A DNA stretch of 64,000 bases from Paroedura picta (Eukaryota; Chordata; Lepidosauria; Squamata; Gekkonidae): the NCBI RefSeq assembly GCF_049243985.1, contig NC_135370.1, forward strand, positions 103,569,006 through 103,633,005. Reading direction: 5' to 3'. A program made the position numbers and the translations under genes. Shown here piece by piece: positions 10,906-19,350 of this stretch. Every line of letters begins with the position of its first letter. Position 1 is the stretch's first letter. The notes below the pieces were generated by a model. It searched no databases. It had not been told where the DNA came from and worked only from the letters and a program-made list of their open reading frames with translations.

Positions 10906-11091
10906 AATACAGGACAGTTTCTTCATTACATTTCTTAAACAGTTCCAAAACAAATACATAGGATCATTTGTTAGAGAAATAATTGAAGAATACTTTTATA
11001 ATGGATGTAACTAATATCTTGACAACATCACAAATGAATTAAGTAATTGCAAATACAACCATTTTAAGAATGACTGTTTTTCTATGTTCAG

Positions 11092-11139
11092 GTGAATATG
11101 AATAGCTCTTTACTGGCTCTTACTTGCGGAACAGACCAG
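11092..11139 (+). CDS. DCDC1: 48-nt small exon, probable DCDC1
   Basis: Seen: a strong acceptor (T-rich tract from about 11076, ending TTCAG at 11091) and a strong donor (CAG before GTAAGC at 11140) bracket exactly 16 codons, VNMNSSLLALTCGTDQ, phase 0 at both ends. That matches the phase-0 end of 4546-4655 and the phase-0 start of 14344-14396. Being a multiple of three, it could be skipped without shifting the frame, so alternative splicing is possible (inference). It is too short to show a domain. The border quality and phase agreement are the evidence; transcript data would settle it. Confidence 0.6.
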
Positions 11140-11194
11140 GTAAGCAGTTGATAATGCAAAAAAAATTTAGTTACCATAATCATTGCTAATGATC

Positions 11195-11512
11195 AATTTA
11201 GATGCTAATGCTCCCCAACAGCCTTGAGCACTGCCCAGCCTGCTGCTCCACCTGGCTGTAGGTGGTGGTGAGGCAGCGGCAGTGAGGTGGTGGTGATGGT
11301 AGCCAAGTGGATGGTGACTACGTGGCGGTGGTGGCAGCAAGGCAGCAGCCAAACCCAGGCCACGGAGCCCCAGCCCCAAGGCCACTGTGCACTCACCACA
11401 CCATCTTCGAAGTACAAGGTAAGGGGCATGGGGCTACCTCTCCACGAGCCCATCACCTCCCCCCATTGCACTGCTAGCACCCACTGCATTTATTGCATTG
11501 GCAGGCTTTTTC
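11195..11512. repeat. GC-rich GGT/GGC low-complexity block
   Basis: Immediately after the 48-nt exon. It is dominated by GGTGGTGG and GCAGCGGCAG runs followed by CCACTGC-rich sequence. Both strands give Pro/His- or Trp/Val-rich frames typical of low complexity; not a gene. Confidence 0.4.
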
Positions 11513-11614
11513 AATAATACATTTAAAAATACAATAATGGCTACTAAATTGTGAATGAATTTGTCAAAGACCCCAGAGGTTGTTTGTTTTGATAATTCAT
11601 TGAACTTTTAGGTA

Positions 11615-12252
11615 ACTGGTGTAAAATGCAGCTGCAAGGGTCCTCACTAGGTCGTCTTGGAGGGCCCATGCCCAGCCTATGCCACAGTAGTTGCATTGGT
11701 TGCCTGTAGCTTCCGGATAAAGTTGAAGGTTTTGGTTTTAACCTTCGAGGCTATACGTGGTCTGCCTATCTGAGGGACCGTTTATCTCCTTATGCTCCCT
11801 GCAGAGCTCTTCGCTCTGTGGGTACGAATCTGCTGGTTATCCCAGGGCGCCGGTAAGTATGCCTAGCCTCAACCAGGGCCAGGGCCTTTTTGATCCTGTC
11901 CCCGACCTGGTGGAATGAGTTCCTGGAAGAGCTGAGGGCCCTGATGGAGCTCTCAAGGTTCCGCAGGGCCTGTAAGATGGAGCTCTTCTGCTAGGTATTT
12001 GGTTGAAACTGGAGTAGTAAGATCAGGACCCTCCCCTTTGTACCCATGTATCTGCAGGCCCCCAGGCCAAACTTCATCTGTGATTATCTATCAGTGCAAT
12101 AGCAACTCCTGCTCAGAAGGCTGAAGTTCACATGGGAAAGTAGACTGTGGACTGTGCTGCCATCAATTGACTGTATTGGGGTTTTTATGCTGGTTTATGC
12201 TTCTTATGCAAACCACCATGAGCCGGGAGTAGCGGTCGATAAATATAAATCT
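11615..12252 (+). mobile_element. L2 LINE 3' fragment
   Basis: It holds the conserved L2 C-terminal nucleotide blocks: AATGCAGCTGCAAGGGTCCT, CATTGGTTGCC, GACCTGGTGGAATGAGTTCC, GGGCCTGTAAGATGGAGCTC. It ends GCAAACCACCATGAGCC followed by ATAAATATAAAT. 5'-truncated and decayed. Confidence 0.8.
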
Positions 12253-12275
12253 TTAACAGCTCCTTAACAGGGGGG

Positions 12276-12460
12276 AGTGACTGCCTGCCTTCCATCCGTT
12301 TCTCCCTCCCCTTCTCTCTTCTTCCTTCATTTTTCCTCCCATCCTTCCCTTCTTTCCTTCCTTCCTTCCTTCCCTTTTTTCTCCCCTCCCTTCCGTTCTC
12401 CCCTGTCCTTCCTTTCTTTCCCCCCTCCCTCCCTCCCTCCCTCCCTCCCTCCCTCCAAAC
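12276..12460 (+). repeat. Pyrimidine-rich CTTC/CTCC microsatellite
   Basis: A long strand-asymmetric run of TTCC, CCTT and CCCT units, almost pure C/T on the + strand. Such mirror-like homopurine-homopyrimidine DNA can form triplex structure (general knowledge). It begins where the L2 tail ends. Confidence 0.85.
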
Positions 12461-12539
12461 CCAAGACTTCAAAGCATTACACTCCACCCTCGCACCATGC
12501 TACTGCATGTTTTTTTTTCCAGCTACAACGGGCCTAGTA

Positions 12540-13082
12540 ATAATAATAATTTTTTAAAAGTACAGGGAATACTTGATTTTATCTTGGGTGGGTTGTAATG
12601 CTCAATTTCAGTACAAAGATTAGTGTTGTGCTACAGAATCCTTCGCTGATTCATACCATAAGCCAACCTGGAGAAGAAGATCCTCCTACAACTGGGGGAA
12701 GACTTAGCACAATTTACAATAATTTTTTCCAATTATTATCTGCTGTCACTTGTAGTATGCTGAGCCCTTTCTGGTCTGAGCCTAAATACCTCCACATTTT
12801 ACTGATATGGTTCTAAATAGCTATAGTTATTGTATCCCTATTGTAGCTATAGTTATTGAATAAAACCAACAGTGATCCCCCTGTGTAGATCTTGTTTTAA
12901 TATGCCCTTAATGTTTAGACCAGAATGTACAGGGGCATAATGCTATGTCAATTAGCTAGCATCTATTAAAGTGGATGACAGGTGTCAGATATTTTCAGTT
13001 AATTATACAGTGTGCTTGATATCAAATATTGATTGTTGCTGCATGTCACGTAATGGCAAATACTGACTAGTATGTCATAATG
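12540..13082. other. Intron, no feature recognised
   Basis: AT-rich intron sequence without an identifiable repeat. An open stretch at 12645-12725 lacks a donor site. Confidence 0.35.
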
Positions 13083-13172
13083 TTATAGAAAGAACTCTGC
13101 TGAATCAGACCAAGGAACCATCTTGTACTTTAGATCCTAATAGGCAGCCAGGTGCTTTCAGAAAACCCACAG
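13083..13172 (-). mobile_element. CR1/L3-like LINE 3' fragment
   Basis: GAACTCTGCTGAATCAGACCAAGG followed by AACCATCTTGTAC and CAGCCAGGTGC is the stereotyped 3' region of a CR1-related LINE, also found at 35465, 39590 and 46925. Confidence 0.5.
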
Positions 13173-13385
13173 ATTAAAAGCATCACATACTGAGAGCCAG
13201 TGTGGTTTAGTGGTAAGGCATATATCTCCCTAAATGTGCCTATCCCCTTTTATAAATCACATTCATTGACACCAAATTTCATATATTAATCACAACTACA
13301 TAGTTTATAGAATATATGTTTGGATAAAATTTTACTTACAAAGATGAAAAATACTAAATTAATACATTTGACTTAAGCTAGAATA

Positions 13386-13568
13386 AGAAGAAAAAGAAGC
13401 ATTGGTTCTTATATGTCACTTTTCTCTACCAGAAGGAGTCCCAAAATGGCTTACAGTCTCCTTCCCTTTTTTCTCCTCACAACAGACACCCTGTGAGGTG
13501 GGTGAGGCTGAGAGAGCCCTGATACTACTGCTCATTCAGAACAGATTGATCAGTGCTGTGGCGAGCCA
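13386..13568 (-). mobile_element. tRNA-SINE (second family), reverse orientation
   Basis: GGTTCTTATATGTCACTTTT, CTCTACCAGAAGGAGTCCC, ACAGACACCCTGTGAGGTGG and GTGAGGCTGAGAGAGCC in this order form the reverse complement of a SINE best seen at 58205-58440. A head fragment of the same family (GAGAGCCAGTGTGGTTTAGT) lies at 13192-13225. Confidence 0.7.
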
Positions 13569-14343
13569 ATACTGCATTCCTAAACAGGAAAAAAAATGCC
13601 CCAGGCAGCTCAGTATCACGGCGCTATGCTGTGGAGCCGCCTAGAGCATTTCATGCTCCTCCCAGGACACCATAGTCAGCCCAGGGTATGGGGAAGAGCC
13701 AGATGTAGAAGGCCTCACTCTTCCCGACCTGGGCCAATATAGGCCCCAATGGTGCCTGCGGCAGGGAAGGGAACACCGTACAAATCTACGTTCCTTGCTG
13801 CGGGGCAAACGAGGGCCTGATTGGAGCCAGGCCAGGCTTGCGATGTCATCTGGAAGCGGGAATTAGCCCCACTGCCAGACAGGTACTGGCCTGGCCTTTT
13901 TCACTCATGCGGAAAAGGTCCCGCTGACCCTCTGAGGATGGGATAGAGCAAGGGCTCAGTTTACTGCACAGCATCCTGATCTGAGGCACTGCATGCTCCC
14001 ATGTATATGGAATGCATCCAGGATCTTGTGGCTTCTACCTCTGAACTATATATATATATTTCAGATATACTCGTGCATCAGGATTCCTAAACCACTTGTA
14101 GCTGCCCAGTGTAAAAAAAATAAAAAAAAATCCTTGTATGTGAGCTAAATGACTTTTTAGTTCTCTTACGTGTGTGTTTCTGCTTCTTAAACTATGGATT
14201 AAGAAAAGCTGCCTCACAGTTTTTGTACACTTCTGTAAGTGCACCTCTGTAAGGGCTTTTGTTAACTGAAAATATCCCTCCTGGTTAACTGATAAAACCG
14301 ATAACAGTCTCATCTATCACTTGCTTAGTCCCTGCTTTTACAG
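13569..14343. other. Intron, no feature recognised
   Basis: GC-richer to 14010, then AT-rich with a short AT repeat at 14047-14058. No exon or repeat family assigned. Confidence 0.35.
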
Positions 14344-14396
14344 GATGGCATCAAAAGAACTAGAAGCCTTAATACAACCATTCATTGGCCATGGAG
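14344..14396 (+). CDS. DCDC1: 53-nt exon, probable DCDC1
   Basis: Seen: the acceptor is a good pyrimidine tract (CCTGCTTTTACAG ending at 14343) and the donor is GGAG before GTCAGC at 14397. In phase 0 it reads DGIKRTRSLNTTIHWPW plus two bases (AG), so it ends in phase 2, as the next exon needs. The intron that follows is only 136 nt. A competing frame (MASKELEALIQPF and on) is also open here, but it does not fit the incoming phase. Inference: part of the C-terminal tail of the doublecortin-family gene. The donor is only moderate, so this border is the weakest link in the chain. Confidence 0.55.
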
Positions 14397-14532
14397 GTCA
14401 GCTTGCAGACTGTTCCAAGCTGTATATGTTCAACACATAACCTGAATATTGCAAGTGTAGCTCCAGTTTTACAAGAAGCGTGTGAAAACAGCAACCCACT
14501 TTTATTCATCTGTAAATTTTTATTTCCTACAG

Positions 14533-14623
14533 CTTAGAGGAACTGTTAAATGTCAAAAGGAAAAAAATTGAAATATTAAAGGCAGACTTTGAAATCCATC
14601 AAAAGAATATGGGAGCAAAATGA
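14533..14623 (+). CDS. DCDC1: Probable DCDC1 terminal coding exon with stop
   Basis: Seen: the acceptor is TTTCCTACAG ending at 14532. The first base C completes a Ser codon with the AG left by the previous exon. Then 29 codons follow, LEELLNVKRKKIEILKADFE through IHQKNMGAK, ending at TGA 14621-14623. The segment is lysine-rich and likely alpha-helical. An AATAAA at 14746-14751 follows the stop by about 120 nt and could serve polyadenylation. Alternative: an exon ending at a GTGTTT donor near 14626 would already contain the stop, so this reads as the C-terminus either way. The spliced coding sequence in this window totals 150 residues. Confidence 0.55.
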
Positions 14624-14745
14624 AGGTGTTTGCTAGTCAGCAAAATATTTTGAAAAATGTGCCTGTTGTAACATCACAAGATATAGCTACATTTTCATTT
14701 AATGTTATCAAAGGTAGACATGCCAATGCCTATGGATTTCTCCAG

Positions 14746-14751
14746 AATAAA
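14746..14751 (+). promoter_or_regulatory. Candidate polyadenylation signal AATAAA
   Basis: A canonical AATAAA hexamer lies 123 nt after the proposed stop codon at 14623. No long T/GT-rich downstream element is obvious, so this is a candidate only; later hexamers could be used instead. Confidence 0.3.
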
Positions 14752-15354
14752 GACAGTATCTCCTCCAAGTTGTCTGTTTCAATTGCATTTACATCCTTTT
14801 TACACTGCTAGAACAGTCAGGGCTTACGTATATGCCTGTTTTTGTTTTTTTAATAAGGCGACAGCTTTTCTCAGTATGTTACACCGTATTATTAAAGACT
14901 ACTAAACTTTTTTTTTGCTGTTCCTGTCTCTTTTTATATGTCTGCCTTTTCTTGCTTGCTAACACCAAAGACTGATATTAATGGAAAACCCATTAAAAAG
15001 CCTATTATCCTATGAAGAAAAAGTGAATGCACTCAAGTGTGAAAAGAAGACTTATTGATCAATTTCTAGCTAAACCTGACTTGTCTGACACTTTGCAACA
15101 GTGGAATGTGTTTTTATTGCATGGCCAGGTAGTTCAGATTTCCGGTCATTTTTGTAAAGGCTCTTTTTATAACGTGGATAAAATTTTATCACACAGCTAT
15201 GAAAAGAAAATTAGCTTTCATAACTCACATTGGAATTTGAAGAAACTGCTTCTATAATTTTTTAAAACATTATCAAACTTAATGCACCTGTTCTGACAAA
15301 TTAGTGTTTGTCTTTTCTCCTCCCCCTTTAATTAACCAGAAGATTTATTGATCC
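14752..15354. other. 3' flank of the gene, no feature recognised
   Basis: AT-rich sequence after the proposed last exon. It may include 3' UTR. A poly-C run is at 15352-15362. Confidence 0.3.
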
Positions 15355-15362
15355 CCCCCCCC

Positions 15363-15570
15363 TCCTTTTTCCCAGAAAGAAGAAAATTCTTTGGCCATCA
15401 GTGAATATTTCCAGAAAAATGAAAAGCCACCTTCAATTTTAAATTAATTGCTATTACGCAAGTTGAATATATTTCGCAGACATTTTATCAGCACATCCAC
15501 TCTAGTGAATACAAAATTGTCTGCAAGAATATTGCGCTGGGCTGACTTTCTTCTGACCGTTCTACAATGT
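15363..15570. promoter_or_regulatory. Candidate conserved non-coding element
   Basis: Repeat-free sequence of even composition with homeodomain-like AATTAATTG at 15443 and evenly spaced CpGs (ATTACGCAAG, TTTCGCAGAC). The texture resembles conserved regulatory DNA; this is an impression only, with no alignment behind it. Confidence 0.25.
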
Positions 15571-16149
15571 ATTGGACTGAGAGTTTAGTATCTGGGCAGT
15601 ACTTTTGAGTGTGTGGGAAATGCTAGCTATGAGTGAAGTATTACTACATCTTAGAAAATAATAGTTTAGATTACATCCACCATCTTGGTTTGCAAGCTAC
15701 ATGAACTAGAATTAACATTAAATTACAATATGAAGAGAAAAGATATATAATGCAAAACCATTTTCAGTGCCTCTGCAATTGTATGTTTTAGTTTAAATTA
15801 AAAGGAGTTACATTTCTGTTTGAATCTTGGAAAATAATTTATAAATATCCTGATTACAGTTTTGTTATAACTTAGAAACTATTAAAGGTGTTTTAAAAAG
15901 ATATTCCTGGTCTTTGTACTTTTATCGTTAAATATCCTTACTAAATATCTATGCTAAAGTTCTTAAGGATTTCTTGTGCACAAAGATAGTCACATTAAAT
16001 TTGGATAATAGAAACTGCAAAACATACAAAAAAATCACATTTTGAAACCACTTAAAATCACCCCTAAACACATACACATCATTAAAACAATTAAAAACAA
16101 TGCTAAAATACATACAGACATTTTAAAAACCTTGTATAGGTGCTTGGCT

Positions 16150-16228
16150 CTTGTGACCATTTCCTGCATTGTGCAGGGGGTTGGACTAGATGACCCTGGA
16201 GGTATCTTTCAATTCTATGATTCTATTA
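16150..16228 (+). mobile_element. CR1 LINE 3' end, + strand
   Basis: CATTGTGCAGGGGGTTGGAC, TAGATGACCCTGGAGG and CAATTCTATGATTCTATT are the CR1 3' terminus with the ATTCTATG-type octamer repeat. This is the only + strand CR1 end in the window. Confidence 0.8.
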
Positions 16229-16834
16229 ACATTGGTCAGGAAGGAGGGAACACCAAAATGGAACAAAAAATGTTTCATCTACTGGTAGAGGATGGCAACA
16301 GAAGGAGAGAAGTGAATCTCCCGTTGAGAGGGTTCTAGAAGTGTCGGTACCATTTTTGAAATGGACCTCTCCTTGGTTGCTCTCCCAAATCTTAGAAGGC
16401 AGGGATACCCAAAGCAGGTCTTCCAAAAATGACTATAGTGTTTGTACACGTTCATAAGTGATTAGGAAGCCAAGTGTTGGTTCCAAACCATGGGCATGCA
16501 CCTGTCAGAAATATCTTACAGTTACCTAGAAAAGGATGCAGTCGACTAACCAGTTGAAACCTGTAAAACACACTTTGTCACAACTGCCACCCTCTTAGCC
16601 AGCAATAGGACCAAGTCCAAGAACTCCCTGTCTATGAACTTGTTCTTTCAAGGGAAATTCAGATATATCAGTATTTTTTAACAGTTTGGTTCAGTTCCAA
16701 TTCAGTTCCAAAACTGGTATGGTAGCCATTTTGAATAAGGTGTCAAAAGTTCCATATGCGTTTCATGTACATCAATATAACAAAATTTTAAAATTAATAC
16801 AATTTCAAATATTATGAAACATCAAGTTGAAGTT
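16229..16834. other. Intergenic, no feature recognised
   Basis: No exon or repeat family recognised. Confidence 0.35.
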
Positions 16835-16977
16835 GAGTGCAGACAACTCACTCCCTACCTGATTGGCCCTCCCTGGGGCTGTGCTGCTAACAGGGAGAGA
16901 GACCTCTGCCAGTGAGGACCAATCTGTAAATTGCACTCTGTAAATGTCAACCAATTAGTTCAAATTGTGTACAACTC

Positions 16978-18751
16978 TCCTTGTTATGCTGATGACGTAG
17001 TGTGTACTGTTATGAACCCAAAAGCATCAATTCCCCCTCTCCTGGAACTACTGAAAGACTTTGGGCATTATTCAGGGTACAGAATAAATAAAGATAAAAC
17101 AAAAATCGTTTTACAGGGAGCCACAGATCTTGATGTGCAAAATATCAACCGAAAAACCGGATGTGAGACAAATCCCAAATGGGTGAAATATCTGGGAATC
17201 TACCTAGACAAAGACTTCCAAGAACTCTTCACTGGTAACTATGAAAGACTATGGAAGACTATGCAACTGGATATCAAAAGATGGAACGAGTCAAAACTGT
17301 CCTGGTCAGCTCGAATGGCCACGGTCAAGATGAACTTGTTGCCCAAATTCAACTTTTTGTTCCAAATGTTACCAATAGTGATCCAGGAGAAAACACTAAG
17401 AAAATGGCAATCAGTGATTAACAAATTTATCTGGAGTAGGAAAAGGCCAAGAGTTGCTTTTAAAATACTTCAAGATGTGAAGGAGAGAGGAGGCCAAGGT
17501 GTTCCCAATCTAAAACTATACAAAGATGCAGCAGCACTTACATACATAGTGGACTGGATTCGGAATTGGTATTTGAAAGAAAAACCATGGGTAACAGTTT
17601 CCATGAAAAACTATGGCCAGCAGGAAAACAAAAACAAAAAGCAGTAGCAAACACCTGGACTAGTGGGCTCTTGAATGTATGGTCAAGATATAATAAGAGA
17701 CTATCCCCAACACCATCAATATCGAAATCGCCAATTGAGGCATATTTTGGGAAAGCCCAACAGAAAAGGTTGACTTGTCTCCAGTACAAAGACTTAATAT
17801 CAAAAACTGGCAAGTTCAAGGACATACAAACAATAAAGAAAGAAGGAGTAGAAATTCAATGGTTAGAGTACAACCAACTAGTATCTAGATTCAAAGCAGA
17901 GTTTCAGCAACCGTTAAATCTAGAGGCTCCAATACCAGAGTTTGAAAACTTAGTAATCCAAGATAAACCACATTTACAGGGCCAAATATATAAACTGTTA
18001 TTAAGGTATGAGACAGAAATGGAACGGGTTAAGCCATGTATGACCAAATGGATGCAAAATATTGAGATTAATGTGACAATGGAACAATGGGAGTTAGTAT
18101 GGTCTAGAATACCAAAGTATACTAACAGTCAAATACTTAAAGAAAATTGGTATAAAATGTTTTATAGGTGGTATGTAACACCAAAAGTGATCGCTAAAAT
18201 TGCCAAAAAATGTAACAACAAATGTTGGAAATGTGATGATAAAGTAGGTTCTTTTTTTCATATGTGGTGGAGATGTGAAAAAGTCTATAAGTTTTGGGCA
18301 AAAATACATACTATTATGCAAAAAATGTGGGGTCTTAGATTTCCTATGAAAGCGGAAGCTATGTTATTAAGTGTTCCTCCACAGTGCCTCCCAACCCACA
18401 CACAGAGTTTCTTCTTCTACGCGACGACGGCAGCAAGACTAGAATTGGCCAAGAAATGGAAAACGCAAGAACTACCCTCGACAGAAGACTGGCTGAATAA
18501 ACTAGCTGACTTTGCCAAGATGGCTAAACTGACACTAATAGTTAACGGAAGAACAGAAGAGGCCTTTCAAGAACAATGGGGCCCTTACCTGAACTATTTA
18601 AGAAAATAATACAAAGGGGATTGAAACGGGGAACTAAGTGTATTAAATGAAGAGCATAACCCTCCTTTTTTCTGTACTGACAATGTAGATTGCATGTATT
18701 TCACTGTCTCTAACTCTGGAAAATAAAAATAAAAAATTTTCTATAAAAAAA
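16978..18751 (+). mobile_element. L1 LINE, 5'-truncated, with poly-A and target duplication
   Basis: Seen: the element starts inside ORF2 near the catalytic reverse transcriptase motif Y-A-D-D (16985-16996), continues through the thumb and C-terminal part to a stop at 18609, then a short 3' UTR and a poly-A run at 18743-18754. The target duplication AAATTGTGTACAAC is at 16962-16975, with a one-base variant (AAATTGTCTACAAC) after the poly-A at 18752-18765. ORF2 is in two overlapping frames, 16931-17647 and 17566-18609, so there is one frameshift near 17600. Otherwise the frame is well kept, suggesting a fairly recent copy. Confidence 0.9.
17566..18609 (+). pseudogene. L1 ORF2 C-terminal part
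   Basis: Open for 347 codons. The C-terminal zinc-knuckle-like motif reads CWKCDDKVGSFFHMWWRC (C-x2-C-x8-H-x4-C), the family hallmark near the end of L1 ORF2p, followed by the usual helical tail ending EQWGPYLNYLRK. Upstream, in another frame (16985-17647), the reverse transcriptase core and thumb are read (HYSGYRINKDKTKIVLQG, KWVKYLGIYLDKD). The endonuclease and N-terminal reverse transcriptase are missing by 5' truncation, so it cannot move by itself. Confidence 0.85.
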
Positions 18752-18764
18752 AAATTGTCTACAA

Positions 18765-19165
18765 CAGTGGTCCCCAACCTGCGGGTTGCGGCCCGGCGCC
18801 GGGGCGCGAAGGCCATGGCACCGGGCCGCAGCTCCCTCTCCCCGCCCCCCCCCGCAGTAAAAAACTTCCCAGGCCGCAAGCTTGCGGCCCGGGAAGCTAC
18901 TTACTGCGGGGGGGCGGGAAGAGGGAATCAGGGCCGGGCTGCGCCCGTGCAGGCCGCACCCGCGCGGCCCGATCCGCGGGCGTGGCTCGCGGGCGCGGCC
19001 CGATCTGCGGGCGTGGCTTCCGGGCGCGGCCAGGCACGGCTCGATGCGCGGGCGCGGCCTGCGGGCGCGGCCAGAAGCGTAGGCATGGCCCGCGCGGGCG
19101 CGGTCCCCGCGGGCGTGGCCCGATGCCCTGCCGGTCCCCAGCCTAATAAAGGTTGGGGACCACTG
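18765..19165 (+). mobile_element. Non-autonomous hAT element, GC-rich, 401 bp
   Basis: Seen: perfect 16-bp inverted ends CAGTGGTCCCCAACCT and AGGTTGGGGACCACTG, with 8-bp target duplications GTCTACAA (18757-18764) and GTGTACAA (19166-19173), one mismatch. The interior holds a large GC palindrome centred at 18880/18881 and a CpG-dense array (18960-19130) built from GCGGGCGTGGC and GCGGGCGCGGCC units. Known: hAT transposons make 8-bp duplications. It inserted into the 3' target duplication of the L1, so it is younger than the L1. Confidence 0.88.
18822..18940. repeat. Large GC-rich palindrome inside the hAT element
   Basis: From the centre AAG|CTT at 18880/18881, both arms read GCGGCC, then GGGAAG, then TTACTGCGGGGGGG, with small bulges. 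Outside this the pairing continues more loosely through GAGGGA and GGGCCGCAG/CTGCGCCC. The inner 80 bp pairs well and could extrude a hairpin. Confidence 0.8.
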
Positions 19166-19350
19166 GTGTACAACTCACTCCCTATCATATTGAATCTCTG
19201 TGGGGATAGGCCACTAATAGAAAGAGAGAACTTTGCCAATGAGGGTCAAGAGGGCCAATCCGTTGAAATTGTGTGCAGACAATTCACTCCCTGCCTGATT
19301 GGCCCTCCATGGGGGTTTGCCACCAATAAGAAGAGAGCACTCTTCTAATG

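Larger units (their letters stand above)
16835..19350 (+). repeat. Short tandem-repeat array (about 110-bp unit) split by later insertions
   Basis: Units share CTCACTCCCTxxCTGATTGG, CCCTCC(A/C)TGGGG and GAGAGAxxxCTxTGCCAxTGAG, then GGxCCAATC and AAATTGTGTxCAxAC. One unit is at 16835-16960, one is divided between about 16960-16977 and 19166-19280, and a third is at 19281-19355. The L1 and the hAT element lie inside the second unit. Satellite-like but only about three units are present. Confidence 0.6.

Noticed and set aside
12185-12537. Open frames of 86-100 codons on both strands
   Set aside because: They lie in the pyrimidine-rich microsatellite and give Gly/Arg/Lys or Ser/Pro low-complexity translations.
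12640-12728. Exon of the doublecortin gene (NPSLIHTISQPGEEDPPTTG)
   Set aside because: Open in phase 0 after an AG, but the pyrimidine tract is poor and no donor follows. The exon chain is complete without it.
14344-14430. Alternative reading MASKELEALIQPFIGHGGQL
   Set aside because: It needs a phase that the preceding exon does not provide, and it ends at a stop without a donor.
18755-19348. 197-codon frame on the + strand, Ala/Arg/Gly-rich
   Set aside because: It spans the hAT element and its CpG-dense units and runs on into the neighbouring tandem repeat; not a gene.
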